A stretch of DNA of 64,000 nt. It comes from CAZPXZ01 sp965219495 (GTDB lineage: Bacteria > Pseudomonadota > Alphaproteobacteria > Rhodobacterales > CAZPXZ01). The notes beneath the pieces were generated by a model. That model was not told where the DNA came from, did not search any database, and saw nothing but the letters and a program-made list of their open reading frames with translations. The stretch spans positions 2,542,001-2,606,000 of the forward strand of contig OZ244777.1 in assembly GCA_965219495.1 (NCBI GenBank), in the 5' to 3' direction. Position 1 is the first letter of the stretch; every line of letters starts with the position of its first letter. The position numbers were made by a program, and so were the translations under genes. Shown in pieces: positions 38,134-47,735 of the stretch.

Positions 38134-39155
38134 ACACGCAGCCCCTCCTGCAGGCCCAGGCACTTCACAAGAAGTACTGGCTCCGGGCGGGCTTTCTCGG
38201 GCAGATCATCGGGCGCCAGCGCGATTCCGTTCATGCGGTCGATGGCGTCGACTTCTCCCTTGCCCGGGGCGACGTGCTGGCCCTGGTCGGGGAAAGCGGC
38301 TCCGGAAAGACCACCGCCGGCAAGCTGATCACCTTGCTGGAACGACCAACGAGCGGACAAATCGAGTTCGACGGCCGGGAGATCTCCGATCTCTCGGGAA
38401 CCGAACTGAAGCAATTCCGCCGCCAAGTGCAGATGATCTTCCAGAACCCCTATGAATCGCTCGACCCCCGCTACACGATCGGCGCCGCCGTCGCCGAACC
38501 GCTCAGCCTGCACGGCATCGGGCGGCCCGCCGAACGCCGCGCCCGCGCAGTCGAGGCGCTGCAGAAGGTTGAACTTCGTCCCGCCGAGTCGTTTCTCGAC
38601 CGCTTCCCGCAAGATCTGAGCGGCGGCCAACTGCAGCGCGTTTCCATCGCGAGGGCGCTGGTGCTGGAACCCAGCCTGATCGTGGCCGACGAACCGGTCA
38701 GCATGCTGGATGTGTCGGTGCGATCCGGCATCATGAACCTGATGCTCGCCCTGCAGGACGAACGGAGAATTTCGTACCTCTACATTACCCACGATCTTGC
38801 CGTGGCCCGGTACATGTCGCGGCGCATCGCCGTGATGTACCTTGGCGCCATCGTCGAGGAGGGTCCCACGGACGCTCTCATCCAACGCGCCGCGCATCCC
38901 TACACCCGGCTCCTGATCGCGGCCGTCCCCGAATACCGGGCCAATCAGAAACGCGCCCGGGTCCGGCTGTCAGGCGAAGCCACGGAAATCAAGAAGATTC
39001 CGTCCGGCTGCAGGTTCCATCCGCGCTGCCCGCTGGCCAAAGAGATCTGCAAGCGCGAAGTGCCCCCCGTTGCCCGCTTGGCCGAAAACCATTGGGCGGC
39101 CTGTCATTTTGCAGCGGATGTGGCCCGGCAGGAATTGGTCCAGCCCGATGCCTGA
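38130..39155 (+). CDS. Peptide-type ABC transporter ATP-binding protein (DppF-like)
   Basis: A 341-residue ATPase. Walker A is GESGSGKTTAG, the signature LSGGQLQRVSIARAL, Walker B LIVADEPVSMLD, and the switch histidine is in YITHDLAVARYMS. The C-terminus has the oligopeptide-family extension with GCRFHPRCPLAKEIC, whose cysteines are a likely iron-sulfur or metal site. It starts within the end of the fusion gene and overlaps the following hydantoinase B gene by eight bases. It would form a heterodimer with the ATPase half of the fusion. Confidence 0.93.
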   Translation: MNTQPLLQAQALHKKYWLRAGFLGQIIGRQRDSVHAVDGVDFSLARGDVLALVGESGSGKTTAGKLITLLERPTSGQIEFDGREISDLSGTELKQFRRQVQMIFQNPYESLDPRYTIGAAVAEPLSLHGIGRPAERRARAVEALQKVELRPAESFLDRFPQDLSGGQLQRVSIARALVLEPSLIVADEPVSMLDVSVRSGIMNLMLALQDERRISYLYITHDLAVARYMSRRIAVMYLGAIVEEGPTDALIQRAAHPYTRLLIAAVPEYRANQKRARVRLSGEATEIKKIPSGCRFHPRCPLAKEICKREVPPVARLAENHWAACHFAADVARQELVQPDA

Positions 39156-40815
39156 ACCCACGCCGAGTCCTGACGCAGGCGGTCAGCAGTCCATGGACCC
39201 GGTCGACCTGCAGATCCAGTGGAGCCGGTTGAGTTCGATCATGGACGAGGTGGACGCGGCCCTGGTGCGCACGTCGTTTTCAACGATTGTGGGAGAGACG
39301 CGCGATTTTGCGGTGGTGCTCCTCGATGGCGAAGCCCGCTCCATCGCGCAGTCGCAGTTGTCCTCACCCGCATTTACCTGTTCGCTTCCGATCGCCACGC
39401 GATCCATGCTCCAGGAATTCCCTCCGGAAACCCTGGAGCCCGGCGACGCGCTGATCACGAACGATCCCTGGCTTTGCCACGGGCATCTTCCCGACTTCTA
39501 CATCGTCGTTCCGCTGTTCGCCGATACCGGAGTTACCGCGTTCATTGCGACCGCCGCCCACATCACGGATATTGGCGGACGTCTGGACGAATTCGATTCG
39601 CGGGACGTGCACGAAGAAGGGTTTCGGATTCCGCCAAGCAAATTGTACTCGGGCGGCAAGCGGAACCGCCTCCTGTTCCGCCTGCTCGAAGCCAACATCC
39701 GCACGCCGCGCATGGTCATCGGGGATGTGGAGGCGATCATTGGCGCGGCCCGGGTCGGCGCAAGAAGGTTCGAAGAATTCATCCGGGACTACACAGCGCA
39801 AGTATTCCCCCTTACCGCCCAGGATATTCTGACACGTTCCGAAACGGCCATGCGGCAGGCCATTCGGGCAATTCCGAACGGTCAGTATACGCATCGGGTA
39901 TTCGCGGACGGCTACCGGGAGGATACGGTGCTGCACGCCACAATCGAGGTCGAGAACGAGACCCTTGAAATAGACTACACGGGATCCAGTCCGGAGAGGC
40001 CGGATGCCGCCGTAAACTGCGTGTTCAATACAACCTTTGCGCACACCATTTATCCGCTCAAATGCAGCCTGCTCCCCGATCTCCCAAACAATGAGGGCCT
40101 GTTCCGGCCCATCTCCGTCAAGGCGCCGCCGGGGTCCATCGTGAACTGCTCCTACCCGGCTGCGGTCAAGGCGCGGACGAAGACGAGCTACCACTTGCAC
40201 AACGCAATTTACGGTGCTCTCGCTCCCGTATTGCCGCGGTCGGTGCAGGCGGGCAGCGGATCCTTCTGGTCGATCAAGTTCTTCGGCGGAGAAAGCGATT
40301 CGTTCGCTGCCCACGTGCTGCCGAATGGCGGCAAGGGAGCGGCGGCGGCGCACGACGGACTGCCAACCATCGCCTTTCCCGGCAATGGCACAATCACCCC
40401 GGCGGAAATCCTCGAAAACCATGTCCCGATCGTCATACGGGAACGCTCGCTCCGGCAAGACTCCGGAGGTCCGGGGAAAGCCCGCGGCGGACTCGGCCAG
40501 ACCATTCGCGTGGCATGCCGTGGCCGAGAAGCCGTTCGGATTGCGGTCCGACCCGACAAGGTGCGCTACCCGGCGCCCGGAATTGCCGGCGGAATGGCGG
40601 GCGCCAGGGGCGAGGCGGCGGTCGGCGATGAACCCATGCCGCTGATTCCCTTTTCCTTGTCCGCTGACCGCGAACTGCAACTGCGCTTGCCGGGGGGCGG
40701 CGGTTTCGGCCCGCCTGGAGAGCGTGATCCCGCCGCCCTCTCCCGGGACGTGGCCCTGGGATATGTATCGCCCATGGCGGCGCGGGAACACTACGGGCAG
40801 GAGCCCGCGGAATAG
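39148..40815 (+). CDS. Hydantoinase B/oxoprolinase family protein (HyuB), first copy
   Basis: A 555-residue protein of the HyuB family. The conserved opening DPVDLQIQWSRLSSIMDEVD and RTSFSTIVGETRDFAVVL is followed by ALITNDPWLCHGHLPDFYIV, PNNEGLFRPISVKAPPGSIV and NGTITPAEILENHVPI. The C-terminus has LRLPGGGGFGPPGERDP. HyuB normally pairs with an ATP-using HyuA subunit to open hydantoins or oxoproline; no hyuA is present nearby. The start was set at the ATG overlapping the ATPase gene; an earlier in-frame ATG lies inside that gene. Paralogous to the gene two positions downstream. Confidence 0.9.
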   Translation: MPEPTPSPDAGGQQSMDPVDLQIQWSRLSSIMDEVDAALVRTSFSTIVGETRDFAVVLLDGEARSIAQSQLSSPAFTCSLPIATRSMLQEFPPETLEPGDALITNDPWLCHGHLPDFYIVVPLFADTGVTAFIATAAHITDIGGRLDEFDSRDVHEEGFRIPPSKLYSGGKRNRLLFRLLEANIRTPRMVIGDVEAIIGAARVGARRFEEFIRDYTAQVFPLTAQDILTRSETAMRQAIRAIPNGQYTHRVFADGYREDTVLHATIEVENETLEIDYTGSSPERPDAAVNCVFNTTFAHTIYPLKCSLLPDLPNNEGLFRPISVKAPPGSIVNCSYPAAVKARTKTSYHLHNAIYGALAPVLPRSVQAGSGSFWSIKFFGGESDSFAAHVLPNGGKGAAAAHDGLPTIAFPGNGTITPAEILENHVPIVIRERSLRQDSGGPGKARGGLGQTIRVACRGREAVRIAVRPDKVRYPAPGIAGGMAGARGEAAVGDEPMPLIPFSLSADRELQLRLPGGGGFGPPGERDPAALSRDVALGYVSPMAAREHYGQEPAE

Positions 40816-40830
40816 ACAGGAGGACTACGA

Positions 40831-41880
40831 ATGGTAACGACGCTCGATCAGGTCGAGCCGCACCCGCTCGAAAAGGGATATCATCAACCCCTCGAACATC
40901 CACATATCTTTATCGACACCTGCGCGCAAATCTGGCCGGACGCCGATTTCTCGCAACTAAACCGTTACGGGTGCACCGCTTTCTGCATCACGACATTTCG
41001 GCCGGACGACACGCCCGGCAACGCCTTGGACGCCATCGCCGAATGGTGGCGGATCGCTCGCCAATATGACGAAGTCGTCATTGCGCTGACCGCAGAGGAC
41101 ATCCGGAACGCGAAGGCGGAGGACAGGGCCGCCATCGTCATCTCCAGCCAGGGAGGCGATTTCCTGGGGCAGAGCATCCAGCGGCTGGAGGCATTCCAGC
41201 GGCTGGGCCTGCGCATGATGATCCCCGCCTACAACGCGCGAAGCCCGCTCGGAGACGGCTGTTGGGAAACCGCGGACGCGGGTTTGAGCCGCCTGGGCGA
41301 GCGATGGGTATCCGAGTGCAACCGCCTCGGTGTACTGATCGACCTCACACATACCGGAGCGCGGACAAGCCTGGACATTCTCGAACGAAGTTCGCAGCCG
41401 GTAATCTTTTCCCATTCCAATCCGAAAGCGCTGGTCGACAGTCCACGGAACATCACCGACGAACAGATTCAGCGATGCACGGAAGCCGGGGGGGTCGTTT
41501 GCCTGACAAATTGGGCGCCGCTCAATTTTCTGGCGGGCATGCGCGAACGACCGACATTGAGCCATTTCCTGGATGCGATCGATTATGTGGTCGATCGTTC
41601 CGGTATCGACCATGTCGGCATCGGCACCGACATGAGCGTGGGCACTTACCCGGACGGAGACTTGGTCCGCGGGCGGTCGCGCGCTTCCGGACAGAACTAT
41701 GCAAGCCTGGTGGAATCGAGTCCCCGGTCCAAGCTGCGGTATGTGGAGGACTTTGACGACTACGGAAAACTGCACAATGTCGTGGAAGGCCTGAGCCAGC
41801 GTGGTTACGCATCCTCCGACACCGAAAAACTGCTCGGCGGCAATCTCCTTCGGCTGTTTGCAGAGGTGTGGGGTGGATAA
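40831..41880 (+). CDS. Membrane dipeptidase (M19) family homologue with altered metal-ligand residues
   Basis: A 349-residue TIM-barrel protein preceded by AGGAGG. Family features are LIDLTHTG (H174), PVIFSHSNPKALVDSPRNI (H195), HVGIGTDMS and GYASSDTEKLLGGNLLRLF at the C-terminus. In active dipeptidases an N-terminal H-x-D pair and a later glutamate also bind the zinc pair. Here the equivalent positions read HIFIDTCAQIWPD (C31, Q33) and SSQGGDFLG (Q107). One metal site is therefore probably changed or lost. It lies between two hydantoinase B genes, suggesting hydrolysis of a cyclic or carbamoyl peptide-like substrate, or a non-peptidase role. Confidence 0.85.
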   Translation: MVTTLDQVEPHPLEKGYHQPLEHPHIFIDTCAQIWPDADFSQLNRYGCTAFCITTFRPDDTPGNALDAIAEWWRIARQYDEVVIALTAEDIRNAKAEDRAAIVISSQGGDFLGQSIQRLEAFQRLGLRMMIPAYNARSPLGDGCWETADAGLSRLGERWVSECNRLGVLIDLTHTGARTSLDILERSSQPVIFSHSNPKALVDSPRNITDEQIQRCTEAGGVVCLTNWAPLNFLAGMRERPTLSHFLDAIDYVVDRSGIDHVGIGTDMSVGTYPDGDLVRGRSRASGQNYASLVESSPRSKLRYVEDFDDYGKLHNVVEGLSQRGYASSDTEKLLGGNLLRLFAEVWGG

Positions 41881-43531
41881 CGCTCCGCCGCTGCCGGCAG
41901 GCGATGCGGAGCTCCAATTCGACCCGGTCGACCTGGAGATCCGCTGGAGCCGGCTGATCTCCATCATGAACGAGGTGGACGCCGCCGTGGCGCGAACCTC
42001 GTTTTCCACGATCGTGGGAGAGAGCCGCGACTTCGGTGTGGTCCTGCTCGACAGGAAGGGCCGTTCCCTGGCCCAATCCCAGCTTTCCACCCCCGCCTTC
42101 ACGATCACCTTGCCCCGCACCTGCAAACTCCTGCTGGAAGAGTTTCCCCCGGAGACGCTGGAGCCGGGCGACGCGCTGATTACCAACGACCCCTGGATGG
42201 GCACGGGACACCTCCCGGATTTTACGATTTGCACGCCCGTCTTTCACAAGGAGCGGCTGGTGGCATTCATGGGCTCCGTCGCCCACATCTCGGACATCGG
42301 CGGCCGTTCGGACTATCTGGATGACCGCGATCTCTTCGAAGAGGGCCTGCAGATTCCGCCTTCGCGGATTCTGCGCCGTGGTGAGCCCGTCCGGCAGTTG
42401 TTCCGCATCATCGAGGCGAATGTCCGGGTGCCGCGCCTGGTGATCGGAGATGTGCACGCGCTGCTCGGAGCGCAGAGACTCGGCGGCCGACGCCTCAAGG
42501 AATTTTTCGAAGACTACGTGGAAGACAGTCTCGACGACTTGGCCGGTGACATTCTGACCCGTTCCGAGGCCGCCATGGCGGCCGCAGTGGGGCGCCTTCC
42601 GGATGGAGTGTACCGCTACGCGCTGGACGCCGACGGTCACCGTCAGCCCATCCGCGTTGCAGCCACGGTGACCGTATCGGGATCTCGCGTGAAGGTGGAT
42701 TTGACGGGCTCGTCCATGGAGCAGGAATCCAGTTCGGTGAACTGCCCGATGTCCACGACCTTCTGCGACTGTTACTACCCCTTCAAATGTTCCCTGGTCC
42801 CGAGCCTTCCGAACAACGAAGGCCTCTTCCGTTTTCTGGAAGTGACGGCGCCCGAGGGCTGCCTGTATAACGCACGCTTCCCCCGCGCGGTTCGGGCGCG
42901 TTCGAAGTCGAGCTTTCATCTCCACATGGCAATCTACGGCGCGCTTTCCGGCGCTTTGGGCCTCCACGTGCAAGCTGGCAGTGGCTCGTTCTGGAGCCTG
43001 GTTGCCACCGGTTCGGGACCGGATGGCGGCGCGTATCGGGCGCACATGCTGCCGAACGGGGGCAAGGGTGCTACGGCGGATGGAGACGGCGCTTCCACCA
43101 TTGCGTTTCCCTACAACGGCACCATCACTCCAGCGGAGATATTCGAAAACAACGCGCCGGTTCGAATCCGGTGTCGCGAGTTCATTCCGAATTCCGGAGG
43201 TTCCGGCCAATTCCGGGGAGGGCTCGGTCAGCGCATCGCGTTTACCCCGGCTTCAAGTTCACCCGTCACGTTCTTTGTCCGCCCGGACAAGCTTCATCAT
43301 CCTGCCCCCGGACTCGCCGGTGGGAGTTCCGGCAGGCCTGGCCGCCTGCTTCTCAACGAACGTGAAGCGCCACTCGCGCCCACCACCCTCGGGCCGGAAG
43401 ACACGCTGACCCTGGAACTGCCGGGCGGCGCCGGATTTGGAGATGCCGGAAAACGCGATCCCGCGTCCACCGCGCACGATCTGGAATTGGGTTATACGAC
43501 TCGCGATCCCGAGTTCGCCTGTGGCGCCTAG
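41873..43531 (+). CDS. Hydantoinase B/oxoprolinase family protein (HyuB), second copy
   Basis: A 552-residue HyuB paralogue with a GTG start overlapping the end of the dipeptidase gene. It shares the layout of the first copy: DPVDLEIRWSRLISIMNEVD, RTSFSTIVGESRDFGVVL, ALITNDPWMGTGHLPDFTI, LPNNEGLFRFLEVTAPEG and ELPGGAGFGDAGKRDP. An earlier in-frame ATG would place the start deep inside the dipeptidase gene and is rejected. Two HyuB copies without HyuA is an unusual arrangement. The operon appears to end here; the insertion element begins about 100 bases later. Confidence 0.9.
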   Translation: MDNAPPLPAGDAELQFDPVDLEIRWSRLISIMNEVDAAVARTSFSTIVGESRDFGVVLLDRKGRSLAQSQLSTPAFTITLPRTCKLLLEEFPPETLEPGDALITNDPWMGTGHLPDFTICTPVFHKERLVAFMGSVAHISDIGGRSDYLDDRDLFEEGLQIPPSRILRRGEPVRQLFRIIEANVRVPRLVIGDVHALLGAQRLGGRRLKEFFEDYVEDSLDDLAGDILTRSEAAMAAAVGRLPDGVYRYALDADGHRQPIRVAATVTVSGSRVKVDLTGSSMEQESSSVNCPMSTTFCDCYYPFKCSLVPSLPNNEGLFRFLEVTAPEGCLYNARFPRAVRARSKSSFHLHMAIYGALSGALGLHVQAGSGSFWSLVATGSGPDGGAYRAHMLPNGGKGATADGDGASTIAFPYNGTITPAEIFENNAPVRIRCREFIPNSGGSGQFRGGLGQRIAFTPASSSPVTFFVRPDKLHHPAPGLAGGSSGRPGRLLLNEREAPLAPTTLGPEDTLTLELPGGAGFGDAGKRDPASTAHDLELGYTTRDPEFACGA

Positions 43532-43634
43532 TCGAATCGCGCCGTTCACCGAGAAAGCGAAAGGGTTCTGGCGCTCGATTTGCCAAGCATTCGAGTGTCA
43601 TAGCATGAGGTTTTGAAGAACATTGTCATTAAAA

Positions 43635-46046
43635 TCAGACATCCTGACCTCATGAGCCAATCCGAGTGTCCGAATGGACGCCATTTCGTTGCCGCAGTAG
43701 TTTTTCCCCGGCAAAGGCCTTGACATTCCCTCCGGATCGCCCTATATATCGTGATGCTATAACCGGGGAATGCCATGACCTTTTCGCCCTTGCCGATGTG
43801 TCCCGCAGACGCCATTCCGATCAGTTCCGCCCTGTCCATGATCAGCCGGGATGGAGCCACGACCTATTTCGTCTATCTGCAGCCGATCTACAGCCATGCC
43901 GACGCGGACCGCAAGGCGCGCAACCGGATGATCGGCCAGTTCGCCGATGGCGGGCTGGCGTCGTCCAAGGAAATCATCGCCGGCTTTGGAGTCAGCCGGG
44001 CGACGGTCACCCGCGCCGTGCGCACGCTTCGCGAAGAAGGGGACGCCGGTTTCCACAAGCCGCGCAAGCCCCGCAGCCGGACGGCGATTGACGCGTCGTG
44101 CGCGGTGGAGGCGGGACGGCTTCGGTCCGAGGGGTTGAGCATTCGGGGGATCGCGAAGCTTCTCGGCTTGTCGCAGTCGACCCTGCACCGTCATTTCCAG
44201 GAAGGCCGGATCCCGGGATGCCCGCCCGGCGGGACGGCGGCTTTGGCCGCGGGCGAGGCGGCGGAAGTGTTGGACAAGGCGGCCCGCAACGGGCGCGATG
44301 CCGAGGCGCCGATGGGCATGGCGGCGCACGACGTTGCGGGCCGGGTTGCGGCGAGTGTGGGCGGGATGGCGGAGGTTCAACCCCGCTTCGAGGCGGCTTC
44401 CGCGGTGACCTGCGGCGGCGTTCTGACGGCGTTGCCGGCGCTGCTGGAGAGTGGCTTGTTTCGGCGCCCGGCGCCCGGTCTTCCGAAGGGGTGCTACGGC
44501 GCCGCGACGATGCTGCTGTTTCTGTGCTTCCTGTTTCTGGCCCGGTTGCGCGCCCCTGAGCATCTGCGCTTCGAGGCGCCGGGGGAATGGGGCGCGCTGC
44601 TCGGCCTCGACCGTTGCCCGGAAGTCAAGACGTTGCGCCGCAAGCTGCGGGCGTTCAGCTCCGATGAGCAAGCGGTTGGGGCGTGGCAGGCGGCGCTGGC
44701 CCGGGATTGGGCGGCGCGCGACCCGGAACTGGCCGCAAGCTTGTGCGTGGACGGCCACGTCAAGGTCTATGCCGGGCGCAAGGGCCATCTTCCCAGGCAC
44801 TTTGTTTCGCGTCAGAAGCTCTGCCTGCCGGCGGCGACCAGCTATTGGATCCACGCGCTCGACGGCGCGCCCTTCCTGTGCCTGCACCAAGAGGTCGATC
44901 CCGGCATGGTGCGGATCCTGCGCGAGACGATTCTGCCGGAACTGCGCGAAATGGGCGTGCTGCCGGCCGAAGCCGACCCCGCGGCGCCGGCGTTGACCGT
45001 GGTGTTCGACCGGGAGGGCTGGAGCCCGGCGCTGTTCCGTCATCTCGCTTCCTGCGGCATCGCCTGCATCACCTGGCGCAAGGGCCGCAAGCAGCCCGAC
45101 TGGCCGGCCCACGCGTTCCGCCAGCACGCCGTGCCCTTGCATGGGCCGGGCGGCATGCGCGAGGCCCCGGCTCTTCTCGCCGAGCGAACCGTCACACTCC
45201 CCAACGGCCTCGCCGTCCGCGAGATCCGGCGGCTGACCGCGAGCGGCCGTCAGGCGCCGGTGATCACCACCCATCCCGGCATGTCGACGGCGGACATCGC
45301 CGGCGCCATGTTCTCGCGCTGGTCCCAGGAGAACTGGTTCAAAATCATGCGAACCGAATTCGATCTCGACGCAATGCCCGAACACGCGCTCGCCGCCGTC
45401 CACGACGACACCCAGGTGGTCAATCCCGTCCGCCGCGCCCTCGACAAGGCCCTGGGCCGCCTGCGCGGCAAGGCGACGGTGTTGCGCAACCGGCTGTTCA
45501 AGGCTGGCAAGCAGCCCACACGGGACGCCCTGCTTGCGCAACTCGCCGAGGTTGAATGCGAGATCGGCGAACTGGCCGGAAAACGCCGCTCAATCCCCAA
45601 ACATGTCGCCGCCGGAAGCCTGGATGAAACGCAACGCCTCGATGCGCTGCCCGAACCCATGCGCCGGTTCTGCGACACCCTGCGCATGATCGCCTATCGA
45701 GCCGAAACCGCCATGATGCCCTGCGTCGCCGAAGCCCAGGGAAAGAAAAGCAACCCACGCGCCGCCCTCCGCGCCCTGTTCTCCGCCGAGGCGACCATCC
45801 TGCCAGACTACGCGCGGAAAACCCTGACCGTTCGCATCCTGCATCTCGCCAACAAGGCGCACTCCCGTCATCTCCGGCCGCTCCTCGAAACCCTCAACGC
45901 AACCAAAACCGTATTCCCCGGGACCGGCCTCAGAATGGTGTACGAACTGGCATCCGACTGTGACAGCGACAATCCTTTCGAACGCGTCGACCCCGCCGCA
46001 CCTGCGAAATAGCTCATCACAAATGATATGGGGTCAGGAAGTCAGA
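43635..46046 (+). mobile_element. 2.4-kb DDE insertion sequence with 19-bp terminal inverted repeats
   Basis: The ends match as imperfect inverted repeats. The left end reads TCAGACATCCTGACCTCAT and the complement of the right end reads TCTGACTTCCTGACCCCAT, three mismatches in 19. The single long gene fills the interior. No clear target duplication is visible, although both junctions are A/T-rich. The element is inserted just downstream of the hydantoinase operon. I could not place it in a named IS family from memory. Confidence 0.75.
43775..46012 (+). CDS. DDE transposase of unassigned family
   Basis: A 745-residue protein. The N-terminal third carries helix-turn-helix regions (EIIAGFGVSRATVTRAVRTL and GIAKLLGLSQSTLHRHF). 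The catalytic core shows D326 in SLCVDGHVKVYAG, D412 in TVVFDREGWSPALF and E519 in FSRWSQENWFKIM, an IS4-like DDE arrangement with a W-x-Q-E-N-x-F helix. The C-terminal part is helical. The whole protein is much longer than typical IS4 transposases. The open frame is intact and the element ends are present, so it may be active. Confidence 0.8.
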   Translation: MTFSPLPMCPADAIPISSALSMISRDGATTYFVYLQPIYSHADADRKARNRMIGQFADGGLASSKEIIAGFGVSRATVTRAVRTLREEGDAGFHKPRKPRSRTAIDASCAVEAGRLRSEGLSIRGIAKLLGLSQSTLHRHFQEGRIPGCPPGGTAALAAGEAAEVLDKAARNGRDAEAPMGMAAHDVAGRVAASVGGMAEVQPRFEAASAVTCGGVLTALPALLESGLFRRPAPGLPKGCYGAATMLLFLCFLFLARLRAPEHLRFEAPGEWGALLGLDRCPEVKTLRRKLRAFSSDEQAVGAWQAALARDWAARDPELAASLCVDGHVKVYAGRKGHLPRHFVSRQKLCLPAATSYWIHALDGAPFLCLHQEVDPGMVRILRETILPELREMGVLPAEADPAAPALTVVFDREGWSPALFRHLASCGIACITWRKGRKQPDWPAHAFRQHAVPLHGPGGMREAPALLAERTVTLPNGLAVREIRRLTASGRQAPVITTHPGMSTADIAGAMFSRWSQENWFKIMRTEFDLDAMPEHALAAVHDDTQVVNPVRRALDKALGRLRGKATVLRNRLFKAGKQPTRDALLAQLAEVECEIGELAGKRRSIPKHVAAGSLDETQRLDALPEPMRRFCDTLRMIAYRAETAMMPCVAEAQGKKSNPRAALRALFSAEATILPDYARKTLTVRILHLANKAHSRHLRPLLETLNATKTVFPGTGLRMVYELASDCDSDNPFERVDPAAPAK

Positions 46047-46177
46047 AATTGGACCTTGACTGCGGTGCGCATTTGCGGCGCAACGGGGATTGACCAAGAC
46101 TCCCTTGGCATTGCCGAACCTGGTGATGCCTGCAAACTCCTGATTCAGGTTCCGGTCTGACTCGCAAGGGGACGAGC

Positions 46178-47177
46178 ATGGAGAGAGACGATATCGTCTG
46201 GCTGGACGGTGGACGTTCGCATATCGGCACGAATTGGCCGGAGATCCGCGCGGACGGCGAGTCGCCACGCCGTTCCGTAAATCTGCGCCCTTTCGGTATA
46301 TCCCGGTTCGCTGTAACGGTCAGGGGGTGCCGCGCAACCCGGCGACCGCGCCGGCGAATTTGCCCGCTTTGTGAGCAAGACAGGGTATTCGAGCGATGCA
46401 AATCGTTTCGGATGGTCTTACGTTTTTCGAGGCCTCTCGCCGGACGCAGCGGGGGCAATTCCTGCTCACATGCCCTGGTGGATATCTGTCGATCACGCGA
46501 ACTGGAGGTATCCCCTTGGCCGCGCCGAGGGCGAAGCCCTGGCAAACTACCCTGTAACCCATATTTCCTATGACGACGCAAATGCATTTGCGGCTTGGGC
46601 GAAGGGACGGCTTCCATCCGAAGCGGAATGGGAGTTCGCGGCTGGCCGCGCCGAGGGCGAAGCCCTGGCAAACTACCCTGTAACCCATATTTCCTATGAC
46701 GACGCAAATGCATTTGCGGCTTGGGCGAAGGGACGGCTTCCATCCGAAGCGGAATGGGAGTTCGCGGCTCGCGGTGGCAACGCTGATGCTCGCTACCCCT
46801 GGGGAAGCGCCGAACCGGACGAAAAAAATATTTTCTGCAACATATGGCAGGGCAGCTTTCCCACCAGAAATACCGGGAAAGACGGGTTCTACGGCCCTGC
46901 TCCCGTCGACGCATTCGACCCGAATCCCTTCGGGTTGTTCAACATGAGCGGCAACGTCTGGGAATGGTGCGCGGACAGGTTCCGAGTGCGATCGATCAGC
47001 AAATCCGCCAAGATCCGCAACAGGCACGCCACGGTCGAAAAGGAGTTTGTCCAAAAGGGTGGATCGTTTCTTTGCCACCGTTCCTATTGCTGGCGCTACC
47101 GCATTTCTGCGCGGTCCGGACGGCCCCGGGACACTTCGGCCTGCCACACAGGCTTCCGCCTAGCCTTTGATCGTTGA
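46178..47177 (+). pseudogene. Formylglycine-generating enzyme (SUMF1 family), frameshifted and internally duplicated
   Basis: The gene begins MERDDIVWLDGGRSHIGTN and follows the family to RPFGISRFAVT. There a frame change with some 30 extra bases breaks it; the rest runs in another frame from EFARFVSKTGYSSDANRFGW to the end. The body holds YPVTHISYDDANAFAAWAKG, PSEAEWEFAARGG, FNMSGNVWEWCAD and the active-site pair in FLCHRSYCWRYR, matching the two catalytic cysteines of formylglycine-generating enzymes. A 42-residue block is repeated in tandem. Such enzymes convert a sulfatase cysteine to formylglycine, and a sulfatase with the right motif lies 4.4 kb away. With the lesions shown it is probably inactive. 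Confidence 0.85.
46518..46769 (+). repeat. Perfect tandem duplication, 2 x 126 bp, inside the formylglycine-generating enzyme gene
   Basis: Two copies of 126 bases starting GGCCGCGCCGAGGGCGAAG are identical at every position and adjacent. The unit is a multiple of three, so the frame is kept and residues GRAEGEALANYPVTHISYDD through EWEFAA occur twice. Identity suggests a very recent event or an assembly artefact. Confidence 0.95.
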
Positions 47178-47735
47178 AAAGTTCTTTCATCCCGCAAAAT
47201 CTGCTGTCCGAAACTGGTTGTCCTGCGACGTGGAGTCCGCGTCTTGGCGCATTTGCGGAACCGGTGCGCGAGGGAGGTCACGCCTCGGACGCTCCCCGGA
47301 CAGGGCGGCGAAATCGAGAGATAGCCAGACATCGCCGCGGCGCTGCGGACCGCTGCCCGAATACCGGGCGACAAGAAGAACGACTGTTCGATTCCTTGGG
47401 ATGTGCAGGAGTATCCCACGCTTTGAGATTCTTGTGAATTGCGGACGGATTTGAGCGAATTCGCAACGCTGGCGTGAATCTGAACGGCTTGGGCGCCGTT
47501 CGAGGTCTTGCTGCGGAGTTGATCTGTTCCGTTTTGGCTTCGGTGCATCGCCGTGCCGAGTTTCCGCTCGATCGTAATCGGTGTTTGCCCCGGAGCGCTG
47601 CCGCCGGTGATTCCCTGGCGCGGTTTGCGGGATCGAGGGGCGCAGCGAAAGGCGCCGATTTACGCGGCGGCAGGCTTCGGGGCGCTCTGGCGGGTTCCCC
47701 GACCGGGAGGCGGGGATTGGCGGGGAAGGCCGGGT
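47178..47735. other. Spacer between the FGE remnant and the ISAs1 element; no gene supported
   Basis: About 560 bases with no recognisable coding or RNA feature. It should contain one end of the ISAs1-type element, but no inverted repeat pair could be matched by eye. Confidence 0.4.

Noticed and set aside
46518..46769. CRISPR or satellite array
   Set aside because: Only two contiguous 126-bp units, no spacers, and the unit is in-frame coding sequence of the formylglycine-generating enzyme.
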